DNA from: Pseudomonadota bacterium
GTDB taxonomy: Bacteria; Desulfobacterota; Binatia; Binatales; Binataceae
Length of the DNA stretch: 64,000 nucleotides
Assembly (NCBI GenBank): GCA_021324455.1
Contig: JAJPJA010000103.1
Coordinates: forward strand, 1-64,000
Direction of reading: 5' to 3'
Shown: one piece after another, positions 35,369 to 44,696 of the stretch
Position numbering within the stretch: the stretch's first letter is position 1
Layout of the letters: each line of letters opens with the position of its first letter
The notes under the pieces: model-generated
Database searches by the model: none
What the model saw: only the letters and a program-made list of their open reading frames with translations
Told to the model about the DNA's origin: nothing
Position numbers and translations under genes: made by a program

Positions 35369-36358
35369 GTGGCTGATGCGTTTGGGGCAAGCGTTACACC
35401 GTTGACTGCCGACAAGAAACATCCTCCCCCCAACCTTTTCCCTGATCAGGCTGGGGGGTTCAGAAAGCTTTCGGGGGCGGAACTTCCGCGCCGAGCTGGA
35501 GCCGATTCCCCGGCGCACGCCCTGCGCGAGGCCGGGGTGCGGCCCAGCAAGGGGCGCGGGCAGAATTTTCTGGTGCAGGGCGCGGTCGCGGATCGCATCG
35601 TCGCGCTCGCCGAACTCCGGCGCGGCGCCGAAGTGGTCGAGATCGGTCCCGGTTTGGGCATCCTCAGCGAGCGCATCGTGTCGGCGCCGATCTCGATGCT
35701 GCATCTGGTGGAATTGGACCGCGAACTTGCGGCGCGGCTGCGGGTGCGCCTGACGGGGCGATTCAATTTGATCGAGGGCGATTTTCTCAAGCTCAACCTG
35801 CGCGACATCGTGGTGCATCCGCCGGTCACGGTTATCGGCAATCTGCCCTTCAATGCCGCCGCCGCGATCCTGCGCCAACTGGGCGGCGCGCGGGATCTGA
35901 TCGCGCGGATGGTGCTGATGTTTCAGCGCGAAGTGGGCGAGCGGCTGCGCGCGCGCGCGGGCGATCCCGCCTACGCCGCGCTGAGCGTCTTGACCGCGAT
36001 GGATTGGGAAATCCAGCAGCATTTCAGGGTCGAGGCGGGCAGCTTCCATCCGCGGCCCAAAGTCGACGCCGAAGTACTATGCCTCCTGCCGCGGCGCGGC
36101 GTCCGGTGTGCGCCTGAGCTGCGTAAGCTGCTGGTCGATGTGATTCGAGCCGGATTTGCCGTCCGGCGCAAGACCCTGCGCAACGCCTTGAGCGCCGGCT
36201 TGAATATCGACGCGCACTCGGTTCAGGCCGCTTTGCGCCTGGCCGATATCGCCGCGACCGAGCGCGCGGAGCGGCTTTCACTGGCGGATTTCGTGCGGCT
36301 GGCCGGGGCGATTGAAACCGTTTTGGCGCACGCCGCACACTGCCTGCACGATGCCTGA
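35369..36358 (+). CDS. ksgA: 16S rRNA dimethyladenosine transferase KsgA (RsmA)
   Basis: KsgA dimethylates two adjacent adenosines (A1518 and A1519) of 16S rRNA. The KSGA N-terminal motif is GRGQNFLVQGAVADRIV, followed by EIGPGLGIL near 93 and IGNLPFNAAAAI near 160; the usual catalytic NLPY is NLPF here, a conservative change. There are about 45 extra residues before the family core, and the ORF start could be 35336 or 35369; both GTG. I chose 35369, which has GAGAGGG upstream. A G/C hairpin lies inside the extension. It overlaps fpg by 8 bp. Confidence 0.9.
   Translation: MADAFGASVTPLTADKKHPPPNLFPDQAGGFRKLSGAELPRRAGADSPAHALREAGVRPSKGRGQNFLVQGAVADRIVALAELRRGAEVVEIGPGLGILSERIVSAPISMLHLVELDRELAARLRVRLTGRFNLIEGDFLKLNLRDIVVHPPVTVIGNLPFNAAAAILRQLGGARDLIARMVLMFQREVGERLRARAGDPAYAALSVLTAMDWEIQQHFRVEAGSFHPRPKVDAEVLCLLPRRGVRCAPELRKLLVDVIRAGFAVRRKTLRNALSAGLNIDAHSVQAALRLADIAATERAERLSLADFVRLAGAIETVLAHAAHCLHDA
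35426..35458 (+). other. G/C-rich hairpin inside the 5' part of ksgA
   Basis: CCCCCCAACC and GGCTGGGGGG pair over ten positions with one mismatch, closing a 13-nt loop. It lies just after the likely start codon of ksgA, where it could slow initiation or elongation or act as an attenuator. There is no T-run to make it a simple terminator. Confidence 0.5.
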
Positions 36359-37184
36359 ACTGCCCGAAGTCGAATCGCTGCGCCGGATGCTGCTGGAGTC
36401 GGCGCGCGGCCGCAAAATTGTCGCAGCGGCGATCAGAGAGCCGCGTTTGCGCCGGACCGTCGCCGACGACTTCATTCGCAAAATCACCGGCCGGGGTATC
36501 GACGCGATCGATCGGCGGGCGAAGTATCTGCTTTTGCGGCTAAGCGGCGCGGCCACTTTGCTGGTCCATCTGGGAATGAGCGGCAGCCTGACTCATCGCG
36601 GCAAGGACTTCGCCGACCTTGAATTCGACCCCGCCCATGACCATCTGCGGCTGGAACTGGATGACGGCAGCGCGCTGGTTTACAACGATCCGCGCCGCTT
36701 CGGCCTGATGAAACTGGTGGATTCCTTCGAATTGGATTCGGTCCAGGAATTGCGCGGGCTGGGTCCGGAGCCGCTCGAGGATGGATTCAACCCCGGGTAT
36801 CTGTTCAGGGCCACCCGCCGGCGCCGGGCGGCGATCAAGAACCTGCTGATGGATCAGCGGATCGTGGCGGGAATCGGCAATATCTACGCGTGCGAGATTC
36901 TGTTCCGCTGCCGTATCCGTCCGGGACGCGCCGCCGGCAGGATTACGCGCCGGGAGGCGGGTCTGATCGCATCGCACACCAAGCGTGTTCTGGCTAACGC
37001 AATCGGCGACGGCGGCACCACCTTCCGCAACTATCGCGATTCGCGCGGCCAGCCCGGACGATTCGCGGCCAGGTTGCAGGTCTACGGCCGCGAAGACCAG
37101 CCCTGCTATGCCTGCGGCACTCCGATCAAGTGCCGCGTGCTGGGGCAGCGCTCCAGCTTCTACTGTCCCAAATGCCAGCACTGA
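36351..37184 (+). CDS. mutM: Formamidopyrimidine-DNA glycosylase (Fpg/MutM)
   Basis: DNA glycosylase and AP-lyase that removes oxidised purines. N-terminal MPELPEVE gives the catalytic Pro and Glu; the conserved lysine is in RRAKYLLLRL near 55; VAGIGNIYACEILFRCRI near 170 is the helix-two-turn-helix, and the C-terminal zinc finger is CYACGTPIKCRVL...CPKC. The size, 277 residues, is normal. Start overlaps the ksgA stop by 8 bp, so translation is probably coupled. Ends the rightward block. Confidence 0.96.
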   Translation: MPELPEVESLRRMLLESARGRKIVAAAIREPRLRRTVADDFIRKITGRGIDAIDRRAKYLLLRLSGAATLLVHLGMSGSLTHRGKDFADLEFDPAHDHLRLELDDGSALVYNDPRRFGLMKLVDSFELDSVQELRGLGPEPLEDGFNPGYLFRATRRRRAAIKNLLMDQRIVAGIGNIYACEILFRCRIRPGRAAGRITRREAGLIASHTKRVLANAIGDGGTTFRNYRDSRGQPGRFAARLQVYGREDQPCYACGTPIKCRVLGQRSSFYCPKCQH

Positions 37185-37244
37185 AGCCGGTAGCGGGGAG
37201 AAACATCCCGAGCTGCGCCTGGAGTTTGCCTGCAGGCGGCAGGA

Positions 37245-37763
37245 TCAAAATCCCTGCTGGTCCGGTCTTCTCAGGCGCCGCACATGCCGATACTCCAGGA
37301 TGACCAACAGGACGACGATGATGTCCAGGATGGTGGTGATTCCCAGGAATAACGAAGTTTGCCGGCCAAGCTCGTAAAGCTGATAGATCGCGAATCCCGT
37401 GAACACTACGATTGCGGCCGGGTAGGACCACAGCTTGTTCGCCGCCAGTCCGCCGACGAGTCCCAGTTTCACGACACCGTGCACGATCAGAAACGCGGCT
37501 GCGGCAAACCTGCCGCGGATAACTGTAACGGTGTTGTGCACAATCAGGTTCGCCACCAGATCGGTCGGATCCTCTTTGAGTTCTCCCTGGACCAAAAACA
37601 GGATCGCGCCTCTGATCGAGGCGGCGGAAAGAAACAGCAGCAAAAAGCCTCCAATAAGCTCCAGGGCCCCGTCAACGCCTTTGGCAAGCACGCCGAGCTC
37701 AAAGAGCCGATGAAGGAGCCGCGCCCTCCTGCAGCTTTCCGGCGGAAGCTCGTCTTCTTTCAC
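37245..37763 (-). CDS. DUF2127 membrane protein
   Basis: Integral membrane protein of 172 residues with about four hydrophobic segments (35-53, 82-105, 112-130, 145-162). RLFELGVLAKGVDGALELIGG and VHGVVKLGLVGGLAANKLWSYP are typical of the DUF2127 family of unknown function. Start is GTG at 37763 with AAAGGAA upstream. It is isolated between fpg and the end of the RND operon. Confidence 0.75.
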   Translation of the reverse strand: MKEDELPPESCRRARLLHRLFELGVLAKGVDGALELIGGFLLLFLSAASIRGAILFLVQGELKEDPTDLVANLIVHNTVTVIRGRFAAAAFLIVHGVVKLGLVGGLAANKLWSYPAAIVVFTGFAIYQLYELGRQTSLFLGITTILDIIVVLLVILEYRHVRRLRRPDQQGF

Positions 37764-37868
37764 GTCGGCGGTTTCCTTTCCAATCGCGGCTAAGTGCCCG
37801 CTCCAATTGCCGTTCAGCGGATAAAATAGCAGGGTGCCTCCAGCCGCGAGCGGCGGCAGGCCAAACCT

Positions 37869-40800
37869 TCAATCGAATTTACCGAAACGCAGGGCCAGAC
37901 TGGGCAGCACCAGCAGATTGAGTGCGGTGGAAGTAAGGAGACCGCCCAGGATGATGATCGCCATCGGGCCCTCTATTTCGCGTCCGGGTGTTTCGCTGCC
38001 CAGCGCCAACGGCAGTACGCCGAGCGCGGTCACTGTGGCCGTCATCAGGATCGGAAGCAGGCGCTCGGCAGCGCCCCTGAGCGCCGTTTCGCGTCCCCAT
38101 GGCATGGCTTCGTTGGCAACGAGGTGCTCGAAATGGGAAATCATCATGATCGAGTTGCGCATCGTGATGCCGAAGAGGGTGACGAAACCCACGATCGAGC
38201 CGAGCGACAGATAGCCGCCGCCGAGCCACGCCGCCAGCACGCCGCCCACCAGGGCGAACGGGATATTGATCAGCACCAGGGTTAAATTCCTGAGATTGCC
38301 GAAAGCCAGGTAGAGCAGGATAACGATCAGGACGGCGGCGATGATCGAATCCAGCAGCATCTGCTTCACCGCGCTGGCGCGCGCCTCGGCAGCGCCCGCG
38401 AACTCGACATATGTACCGGCGGGCAGGCTGATGGCGGCCACTTTGCTCTGTGCCGCGGCGACGAAGGAGTCGAGCGCCTGACCGGCGACGTTGCAGGTCA
38501 CGATCTGTTCGCGCCGTCCGCCGTCATGCATGATCGAATAACGGCCGGTTCCAAGTGCAATCGAGGCCAGCTCGCGCAGCGGTACGATGTCGCCGTCCGC
38601 GTTGCGCAGCAGCAGCCCGCCCAGAGCGTCGGGATCGAGCCGGGCGGCGGGATCGAGGATCACCGAAACTCTGAAGATGCGATTTCCAGCGTAGGTTTGC
38701 GCCACAATTGTGCCTTGGTAATCGGTACGGATAGCGGAAAGAACATCCACCGGCTCAAAGCCGAACTGGACCAGACGATCGGGCCTGAGGCGGACCATCA
38801 TTTCCGGCATTCCGCCCGGTGCCAGGATGCGCACGTCCACGCCGCCGCGGGTCTGGCGGAGGATGCGCGCGACGGCATTCGCGGTCTGGTCAAGCGAGTC
38901 CAAATCATTGCCGAAGATGCTGACCACCACGTCCGCGGTCTGGCCGGACAGAGTCTCTTCGATACGCTCGGTCAGAAAGGAGTTCAGACCGAAATCAAAG
39001 CCGGGAAACCGGCTGAGAATCCGGCGGATCCGGTCCTGCGCCGCGTCGATGTCCTCGCCGCCGCGGGGCGCAACGGTTACGTCGAATTCGCTTTCCTGCG
39101 GGCCCAAAGTGTCGTCGCCCAGCACCGCGCGGCCGTTGCGCTGCGCGACGCTCGTGATATCGGGATCGCCGCGCAAGGCGCGCGTGACTTCGCGCCCCAT
39201 GCGCATCGATTCAAGGATCGAGGTGCCCGGCACGCCGGCCATATGAACGATGAAGCTGTCCTCCTGCAGTTCGGGCAGGAAACTGCCGGCGAAAAAGGGC
39301 AGGGTCGCGGCGGCGCCGAGGCAGAGCACGCCGATACCGGCGGCGAGCGCCAGCGGACGGTCCAGCAAGGCTTCCAGCCAGCGCCGATGAATCCGCTTGA
39401 GCCGCCGCACGAAACGCGACTCGGTCTCCGGCGTGGAACCCGGCAGCATCACCGCGCACAATGCCGGTGTGAGGGTGAGAGCGGTGCCAAGCGAGGCGAG
39501 GATGGCGAGAATATATGCGATCCCGAGCGGCGCGAATATTTTGCCCTGCACGCCGCTCATCCGGAGCACCGGAAAGAACACCGTCGCCACCACGAAGGTG
39601 GCGTAAACCACGGCGCCGCGCACTTCCAGCGACGCGTCCAGCATCACGTCGAACGCCGGCCGCGGGTTGGTGCTGGCCCGATTCTCGCGCAGGCGGCGGA
39701 AGATGTTTTCGACGTCGATAATGGCGTCGTCGACCACCTCGCCGATCGCGATCGCCAGACCGCCGAGCGTAATCGTATTGAGGGTCGCTCCCGTTTGAGT
39801 CAGTACGATGACCGCCGTCAGCAGCGAGAGCGGAATGGCGGTCAGCGAGATGAACGCGGTACGCAGATTGTAGAGAAAGAGCGTGAGTACGATTGCCACC
39901 AGCGCGCCGCCCAGCAGCAGCGACGATCTTATATTGGCCAGCGAGATCTGGATGAAATCCGCGGCGCGGAAAAGACGCGGGTAGATGGCGACGCCTTGGG
40001 CTTTGAGCGCCGGCGCAAGATCGCGCAGCGCGGCCTCGGTCCTGCGCGTCACCTCCAGCGTATTTGCTCCGTACTGGCTCGACAGGACCAGGATGACTCC
40101 TTCTTGCGCGAAAATACCGGCGTCGCCGATCAGCGGCTGCGGAGCCCATTCAACGTGCGCGACCTCGCGCAGGCGCACACTGGTGCCGTCGGCCGGGGCC
40201 AGCACCGCGTCGCCCAGTTGCGCCGGTGTTATCGATTGTCCCTCGGTTCGGATGACGATGCGCTGATTGGCGTTTTCGACGAAACCCGCGCCTTGCACGC
40301 CGGTGGCGCGCTGCGCGGCCGCCAGCACCTGACTGATGCTCAGTCCGTAGGCGAGCAGGCGTTGAGGCCGCACCTGGATTTGCAATTGCCGTTCGCCGCC
40401 GCCGTAAATGGCGATTTTTGCCACTCCCGGTACTGACAGCAGCCGCGGCCGCAGCGTCCAGTAGGCCAAGCTCCACAGGTCCATCGGCTTGAGCCTGGAC
40501 GAGGTAAGTCCCAAAGTGAGGAAGACGCTGGTAGCCGAAGTCAGCGGCGCCATCTGCGGCGCCGAAACGCCGGCCGGCATCTCGTTGGCGACCGTCAGCA
40601 GCCGCTCGCCAACGATTTGCCGGTCGCGGAAGATGTCCGTGCTTTCATGGAAAATTACGGTGATGACCGACAGGCCCTGAATCGATTGCGAGCGGATGCT
40701 CGCGGTGTCGTTCATCCCGAGCAGAACGTTCTCGATCGGCTGAGTGACCAGCGTCTCGACCTGCTCCGAGGCGAGCCCCGGGGCTTCGGTTTGAATCACC

Positions 40801-40940
40801 ACTTGCGGCGGGGCGAATTCCGGAAACACGCCCAGCCGGGCGTTGAGTGCGGAATAGATCCCGTAGCCGAACACCACGCAGGCGAGCGCGATCACGACGC
40901 CGCGCAAGCGCAGCGAGAATCCGACTATGGCCCTCAGCAT
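37869..40940 (-). CDS. CusA/CzcA-like RND heavy-metal efflux pump
   Basis: Inner-membrane proton-driven RND transporter of 1023 residues, HME subfamily. N-terminal MLRAIVGFSLRLRGVVIAL, the DDAIIDVENIFRRLRE segment near 400 with the proton-relay acids, the second pore domain and the closing IIILGGLLTSTALNLLVLPSLALRFG are characteristic of CzcA and CusA. The ORF extends to 41018, but ATG 40940 has GAGG upstream and matches homologs. The exact metal (Cu, Ag, Co, Zn or Ni) cannot be read. It is the last gene of an operon, 10 bp after the adaptor. Confidence 0.92.
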   Translation of the reverse strand: MLRAIVGFSLRLRGVVIALACVVFGYGIYSALNARLGVFPEFAPPQVVIQTEAPGLASEQVETLVTQPIENVLLGMNDTASIRSQSIQGLSVITVIFHESTDIFRDRQIVGERLLTVANEMPAGVSAPQMAPLTSATSVFLTLGLTSSRLKPMDLWSLAYWTLRPRLLSVPGVAKIAIYGGGERQLQIQVRPQRLLAYGLSISQVLAAAQRATGVQGAGFVENANQRIVIRTEGQSITPAQLGDAVLAPADGTSVRLREVAHVEWAPQPLIGDAGIFAQEGVILVLSSQYGANTLEVTRRTEAALRDLAPALKAQGVAIYPRLFRAADFIQISLANIRSSLLLGGALVAIVLTLFLYNLRTAFISLTAIPLSLLTAVIVLTQTGATLNTITLGGLAIAIGEVVDDAIIDVENIFRRLRENRASTNPRPAFDVMLDASLEVRGAVVYATFVVATVFFPVLRMSGVQGKIFAPLGIAYILAILASLGTALTLTPALCAVMLPGSTPETESRFVRRLKRIHRRWLEALLDRPLALAAGIGVLCLGAAATLPFFAGSFLPELQEDSFIVHMAGVPGTSILESMRMGREVTRALRGDPDITSVAQRNGRAVLGDDTLGPQESEFDVTVAPRGGEDIDAAQDRIRRILSRFPGFDFGLNSFLTERIEETLSGQTADVVVSIFGNDLDSLDQTANAVARILRQTRGGVDVRILAPGGMPEMMVRLRPDRLVQFGFEPVDVLSAIRTDYQGTIVAQTYAGNRIFRVSVILDPAARLDPDALGGLLLRNADGDIVPLRELASIALGTGRYSIMHDGGRREQIVTCNVAGQALDSFVAAAQSKVAAISLPAGTYVEFAGAAEARASAVKQMLLDSIIAAVLIVILLYLAFGNLRNLTLVLINIPFALVGGVLAAWLGGGYLSLGSIVGFVTLFGITMRNSIMMISHFEHLVANEAMPWGRETALRGAAERLLPILMTATVTALGVLPLALGSETPGREIEGPMAIIILGGLLTSTALNLLVLPSLALRFGKFD

Positions 40941-40950
40941 CGCAATCGCC

Positions 40951-41964
40951 TCAATCTTCGACCTGAATCTGCGCCTTGAGTTCTTCGGACAGGAGGGTCT
41001 GCGCCCCGGTGACGACAATGCGCATTGAGGGCGCCAGCTGGTCGGTGACGAAGTAGCCCTGGCTGGTTATTTCAGCCGGTACAATCTGGAGCCGTACGAA
41101 GCGATTGCCGTCCAGTTCCCGGTATACCCATTCGCCGCCGGCGTATCTGACCACCGCGGAACGCGGAACCATAACCCCAAATTGCGATCCGTTTGCGGCC
41201 GGGATGCGAGCGGAGACCGCCGTGCCCGGTCTTACGGGAAATTCGGTTGTGCCGACCAGCGCGAGGAAGGTCTGCCCCTGAAGGCCTGGCAGGACTGCCG
41301 GAGCGGCGTACACGGCGGTCGCGGTCAGCGGCTGGTCTTCGCGGCCGAGCACGCGTATCCGCGCGGTGCGGGGTTGATCGATCGCGTGGTCGCCGATCGG
41401 CGCGGTCAGGCGCGCTATGGCTTCGCGGCGCTGGACCAGCGCGCTGACCAGTTGAGCGCGGCGCTGAGGTTCCATCCGCGCCAGCTCCGCGCCCCAATCG
41501 TTGCACAGCTGCTGCGCCAAAGCTTCGAGCCGGCTTTGGGCGGTAAGATATGAAGCCTGCGCGGTCTGCAGGTCGCGCAAGGAGGCGTTTTTCTGCTCGG
41601 CGTAAAGACGCCTGGTACGCCGATATTGGGCGGCGGCGGCGTCCATCGCGGCTTGCGCGCTCAGCAGATCGCTGTTGAGCCTGGAAAGCGCCGCGGGATT
41701 CAGAATAAAGCCGTAGGCTTCGACTTCAATCGGGCGGACGGCGGCTTTGAGGACTGCGGTGGCGATGCCGCTCTCCTTTTGTGCGGAGGGCCCAAGCGCG
41801 ATGAAAACGCGACCGGCGGCATCGCGCGACAGCCGCGCGGCATGCGAGGCTACCGGTTTTTCCGTCTCTCCCTCGTCGGCATTGGCATGGCGGAGGCCGC
41901 CCAGCGCGAGCGTCATCGCCGCCGCGGCAACGATCAATGCGGTTGTTGTCCTGGGTTGCGTCAT
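40951..41964 (-). CDS. RND efflux adaptor (periplasmic membrane-fusion protein)
   Basis: Adaptor of 337 residues linking the CusA-like pump to the outer-membrane channel. N-terminal signal peptide (about 1-29), a first beta-barrel segment (DAAGRVFIALGPSAQKESGIATAVL), a long coiled-coil hairpin at about 95-190 (AQAAMDAAAAQYRRTRRLYAEQKNASLRDLQTAQ), and a C-terminal barrel with PRSAVVRYAGGEWVYRELDGNRF near 265. Its first base overlaps the stop of the TolC gene as ATGA. There is no histidine-rich region that would reveal the metal. Confidence 0.87.
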   Translation of the reverse strand: MTQPRTTTALIVAAAAMTLALGGLRHANADEGETEKPVASHAARLSRDAAGRVFIALGPSAQKESGIATAVLKAAVRPIEVEAYGFILNPAALSRLNSDLLSAQAAMDAAAAQYRRTRRLYAEQKNASLRDLQTAQASYLTAQSRLEALAQQLCNDWGAELARMEPQRRAQLVSALVQRREAIARLTAPIGDHAIDQPRTARIRVLGREDQPLTATAVYAAPAVLPGLQGQTFLALVGTTEFPVRPGTAVSARIPAANGSQFGVMVPRSAVVRYAGGEWVYRELDGNRFVRLQIVPAEITSQGYFVTDQLAPSMRIVVTGAQTLLSEELKAQIQVED

Positions 41965-43394
41965 GGGGTCAGTTCCCCCGCTGTGTTCTGAAGCGCCGTG
42001 GGAAGGATGAATGATTTGAGGTCGCCATTGCCCAGCGGCCGCTGTACCGCATCTTCCAGCGCTCCCAAAGCCGCTTGCGCATCGCCCAGCGCGCTCAGCT
42101 TCGACTGCTGTGCGACCGCGGTTTCAAGTTGGGTGGTCGCCAGCGTGAACGCATCGATATCGCCCAAATCGGCGGCGCGCCGCGTCGCGGCCAGGCGTTG
42201 TTCGGCAAAGGCGGCGAAGCGGGTTCCCTGATGCAGAGCGGCGAGCGCGCCGCGATACCTCGTAAGCGCGCCGTCGGCCTGCCCGATGATGGCGTCCTGC
42301 AGAGCGGTGAACTCGGCCGCGACTTCGGCCCGTCTGGCGCGTGCCTGCGCGATCGGCCCCTGGTTGCGGTTCATCAGCGGCAGCGTCACGACCGGGAAGA
42401 GTTCGAAGATGTTTTCGTTTACCTCCCACGAGTAGCCGCCGGCCAGATTGATATCGGGATACTGGCGCGCGATTTCCAGCTTCAACGCCTCATCGGCGGC
42501 GGCGTATTGCGCCAGCTTGCGCCGCAGGTCGAGCCGGTCGAGCAGGGCCAGCCGGCGCACGCGTGCGGGCGTAAGCGAAGCCTCGTCGGGCGGATGGTCG
42601 AGCTGCGGCCAGGCAAAGGCCGTGTTCCGGAGCGCATCGGCGGTGACGCCCAGGGCGGTTGCCAGCGCGTTGAGCGTCTGGGGCACGCGGCTTTGCGCCT
42701 GCGCCGCCTTGAGGCGAGAGGCCGCCAGATTGGCAAATGCAAGGTTAAGCTGCGGGGCCGATACGGCGCCGGCGTCGAACCGCTCCTGCAGCATTTGCGC
42801 GATGCGTTCGGAGGCGGTTTCATTGGCGCGCGCAAGGGCGTATTCGCGCCGCGCCATCAGATAATTCAGCAGCGCCGCCCTGACCGCGCTGCGCACGCGC
42901 CAGGCCGTGTCGCCGACCCCGAGCGCGGCGGCGTCAGCCAGACGCTCGGGCTGCGCTATCCGGTAGCCGCGCTTGCCCGCTGTTTCGATCGGGAAATTGA
43001 TCGTGGCCGATCCGATGGCCCAAGGCGCAAAATTGGGAACCGCCGTGGCAGCATAGGCGGGACCGAGGCCGAAGCTGGGATTGGGGCGTTGTGCGGCGGT
43101 GATTATGGCGGCCCTGGCGACCTTCAACTGCGCCTGAGCAAGCGCCAAATCAGGACTGTAGAAGAATCCCGCCAAAGTCAGGTTTGCCAGATTCCAGGCG
43201 GCAGGCGGGCAACTTGACGCTGGGTTGCCGGAATTCGTTCTCAGGTAGGCACATAGAGCAGGACTGGCAAGTGTCCGCTGTGCGAACTGGCGGGCGGTTT
43301 CAGCCGGCTTAAGCGGCGCCGGCCGATAAGTGGCGCAGGCGCATAGCGTGAAAGCCGCGGAGAAAAGGAAGCTTCGTCCAACCCGCAACGGCAT
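41961..43394 (-). CDS. Outer-membrane efflux channel lipoprotein (TolC/NodT family)
   Basis: TolC-family channel of 477 residues. The N-terminal FSAAFTLCAC forms a lipobox with Cys at about 19, so it is a NodT/OprM-type lipoprotein. The protein shows the duplicated alpha-helical barrel pattern: repeat one FYSPDLALAQAQLKVARAAI (about 95-300) and repeat two QGPIAQARARRAEVAAEFTALQDAI (about 330-460). I use ATG 43394, which begins the signal, not the longer ORF start. Overlaps the adaptor start as ATGA, so translation is coupled. Provides the outer-membrane exit for the RND pump. Confidence 0.85.
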   Translation of the reverse strand: MPLRVGRSFLFSAAFTLCACATYRPAPLKPAETARQFAQRTLASPALCAYLRTNSGNPASSCPPAAWNLANLTLAGFFYSPDLALAQAQLKVARAAIITAAQRPNPSFGLGPAYAATAVPNFAPWAIGSATINFPIETAGKRGYRIAQPERLADAAALGVGDTAWRVRSAVRAALLNYLMARREYALARANETASERIAQMLQERFDAGAVSAPQLNLAFANLAASRLKAAQAQSRVPQTLNALATALGVTADALRNTAFAWPQLDHPPDEASLTPARVRRLALLDRLDLRRKLAQYAAADEALKLEIARQYPDINLAGGYSWEVNENIFELFPVVTLPLMNRNQGPIAQARARRAEVAAEFTALQDAIIGQADGALTRYRGALAALHQGTRFAAFAEQRLAATRRAADLGDIDAFTLATTQLETAVAQQSKLSALGDAQAALGALEDAVQRPLGNGDLKSFILPTALQNTAGELTP

Positions 43395-43440
43395 GGCTCC
43401 CGAGCCGCTTCGCCCCGTAGTCCGGGCGGCGTCAGCGGCC

Positions 43441-44293
43441 TTACGCAATCCAAAACAGCGCGCGGACCAGTTGCTCGCCGAACATCGTTCCCGCGGCCAG
43501 CGCAATCATCAGCGCAGGCACGAGCAGCAACAGCGCGCGAGAGCCGGACGCCAGTGGCGGCCGCGGGCTGACAGGGCTGGGATCGAGCAGTCGCCGGATG
43601 CGCTCCTTCAACGCGGACGGCTCGCCGACCAGCGCCGCCTGGATGGACAGATTCGCCGTCCCGCGCAGGCGCGCCGAAGCCAGAATCACCTCGGCGAGGT
43701 CGGTCCCGTCGATTCCCGCCGCACGTGCCTCCTCGTCGCGCGCAAGCTCCAGTGCGGTCAGCCATTGATGGAGACGCTTGCGTGCCTGCGGCCAGGGCCA
43801 TTGCAGATCGGTTGCGAGCTGGGCCAGCCAGATTCGCAGCGGATCCCCGATGGCGCACGTGCGCCCGTTCATGTTCCAACGCGGCCTCGATTTGCCGATG
43901 GCGCAGCGTTTTTGCCAGATGCGGAGAAAACACGATCCGCGGGCGCAGCAGACCCACGGTGGCGGTGGCCGGCTCCGCCTGGCCGGCCATCAACGACCAC
44001 ACGCAGCGCAGCGCCGTCCTGGCGAACAGCAGCGCGAACGGTATGCTCATCAGGGTAAGCGCCCACGGTACTTTTTCGGGAACCGGATCCGGCTCAGCCA
44101 GCGCCCATCCGCACAGCAGTGCCGCGATCAGCAGCGATGGCAGAACCGGCCGCCATATCCGCGCCCAGCTGATCCTCTCCAGCACGCGGGCGCTGCGCGT
44201 TTGAACCCGCGCCGCCGGCAGCCATCCGCAGGCGAGAAGCGCCGCGCCGCCGGCCAGCGTGATGAGCATGCAGAGGCAACATTCACGTTCCAT
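43441..44293 (-). pseudogene. M56 BlaR1/MecR1-like membrane peptidase, frameshifted
   Basis: M56 metallopeptidase gene, split between two frames. The first frame runs from ATG 44293 through several membrane helices to the HERAH zinc motif near residue 140 and HVRHR; the second frame carries the expected continuation, DPLRIWLAQLATDLQWPWPQARK, and ends at 43441 with a final membrane helix. Removing one G from the GGGG (CCCC on the plus strand, 43845-43848) restores one frame of about 283 codons. There is no penicillin-binding sensor domain. In BlaR1/MecR1 systems such a protein cuts the repressor. It overlaps blaI by 11 bp. The shift may be a real mutation, a sequencing error, or less probably a programmed event. 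Confidence 0.75.
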
Positions 44294-44675
44294 TTTTCGA
44301 CCTCCGCTTGGAGGCGATGGCTTCGGCCAGTTCTTCGAGCAGTTTCGGATCGAGCGACTCGACCGCGTCCACCAGCGTCGCCACCGCGGCGCGCGGGGCG
44401 GGGCCGAGGAGCCGGCTCAGGAAGGCGCGGGTACGGGCGGCTTCGACCACCGCGCGATCGACGCGCGGACGGTAAATGAAGGCAAGGCCTTTTCGCTCAC
44501 GGCTGACCAGCCGCTTTGCGCGCAGGCGGTCCAGCACTTTGGCGGTCGTGGTGTAGACCAGTCCGGCGGGCTCGCCCACCTGAAGATGGATTTCGCGGGC
44601 CGATGCGCGTCCCAGCTCCCAGAGCTTGGACATCACGGAGTACTCAAGATCGCCGCCGGGCAGGCCAAATCGCAT
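44283..44675 (-). CDS. blaI: BlaI/MecI-type transcriptional repressor
   Basis: Winged-helix repressor of 130 residues of the BlaI/MecI/CopY family. LEYSVMSKLWELGRASAREIHLQV near residue 10 and VYTTTAKVLDRLRAKRLVSRERKG near 42 are the family's recognition region. A helical C-terminal dimerisation region follows. ATG 44675 is the start, with AAGGGG seven bases upstream; the longer ORF is not supported. It heads the operon with M56 peptidase, TolC-like, adaptor and RND pump. It lacks the Cys pairs of CopY, so direct copper sensing by it is unlikely. Regulation is probably autorepression through the promoter palindrome next to its start. Confidence 0.9.
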   Translation of the reverse strand: MRFGLPGGDLEYSVMSKLWELGRASAREIHLQVGEPAGLVYTTTAKVLDRLRAKRLVSRERKGLAFIYRPRVDRAVVEAARTRAFLSRLLGPAPRAAVATLVDAVESLDPKLLEELAEAIASKRRSKNGT

Positions 44676-44696
44676 GTCAGGCCCCTTGCGCAGACC

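Noticed and set aside
38526-40436. 636-codon ORF on the plus strand
   Set aside because: It is antisense to the conserved CusA-like gene and rich in Arg, His and Gln, typical of high-GC shadow frames, with no domain.
43241-43440. Tail of the 350-codon frame-A ORF of the M56 gene
   Set aside because: Arg/Pro/Ala-rich out-of-frame extension after the frameshift. It would overlap the TolC start; the second frame carries the expected homologous residues.
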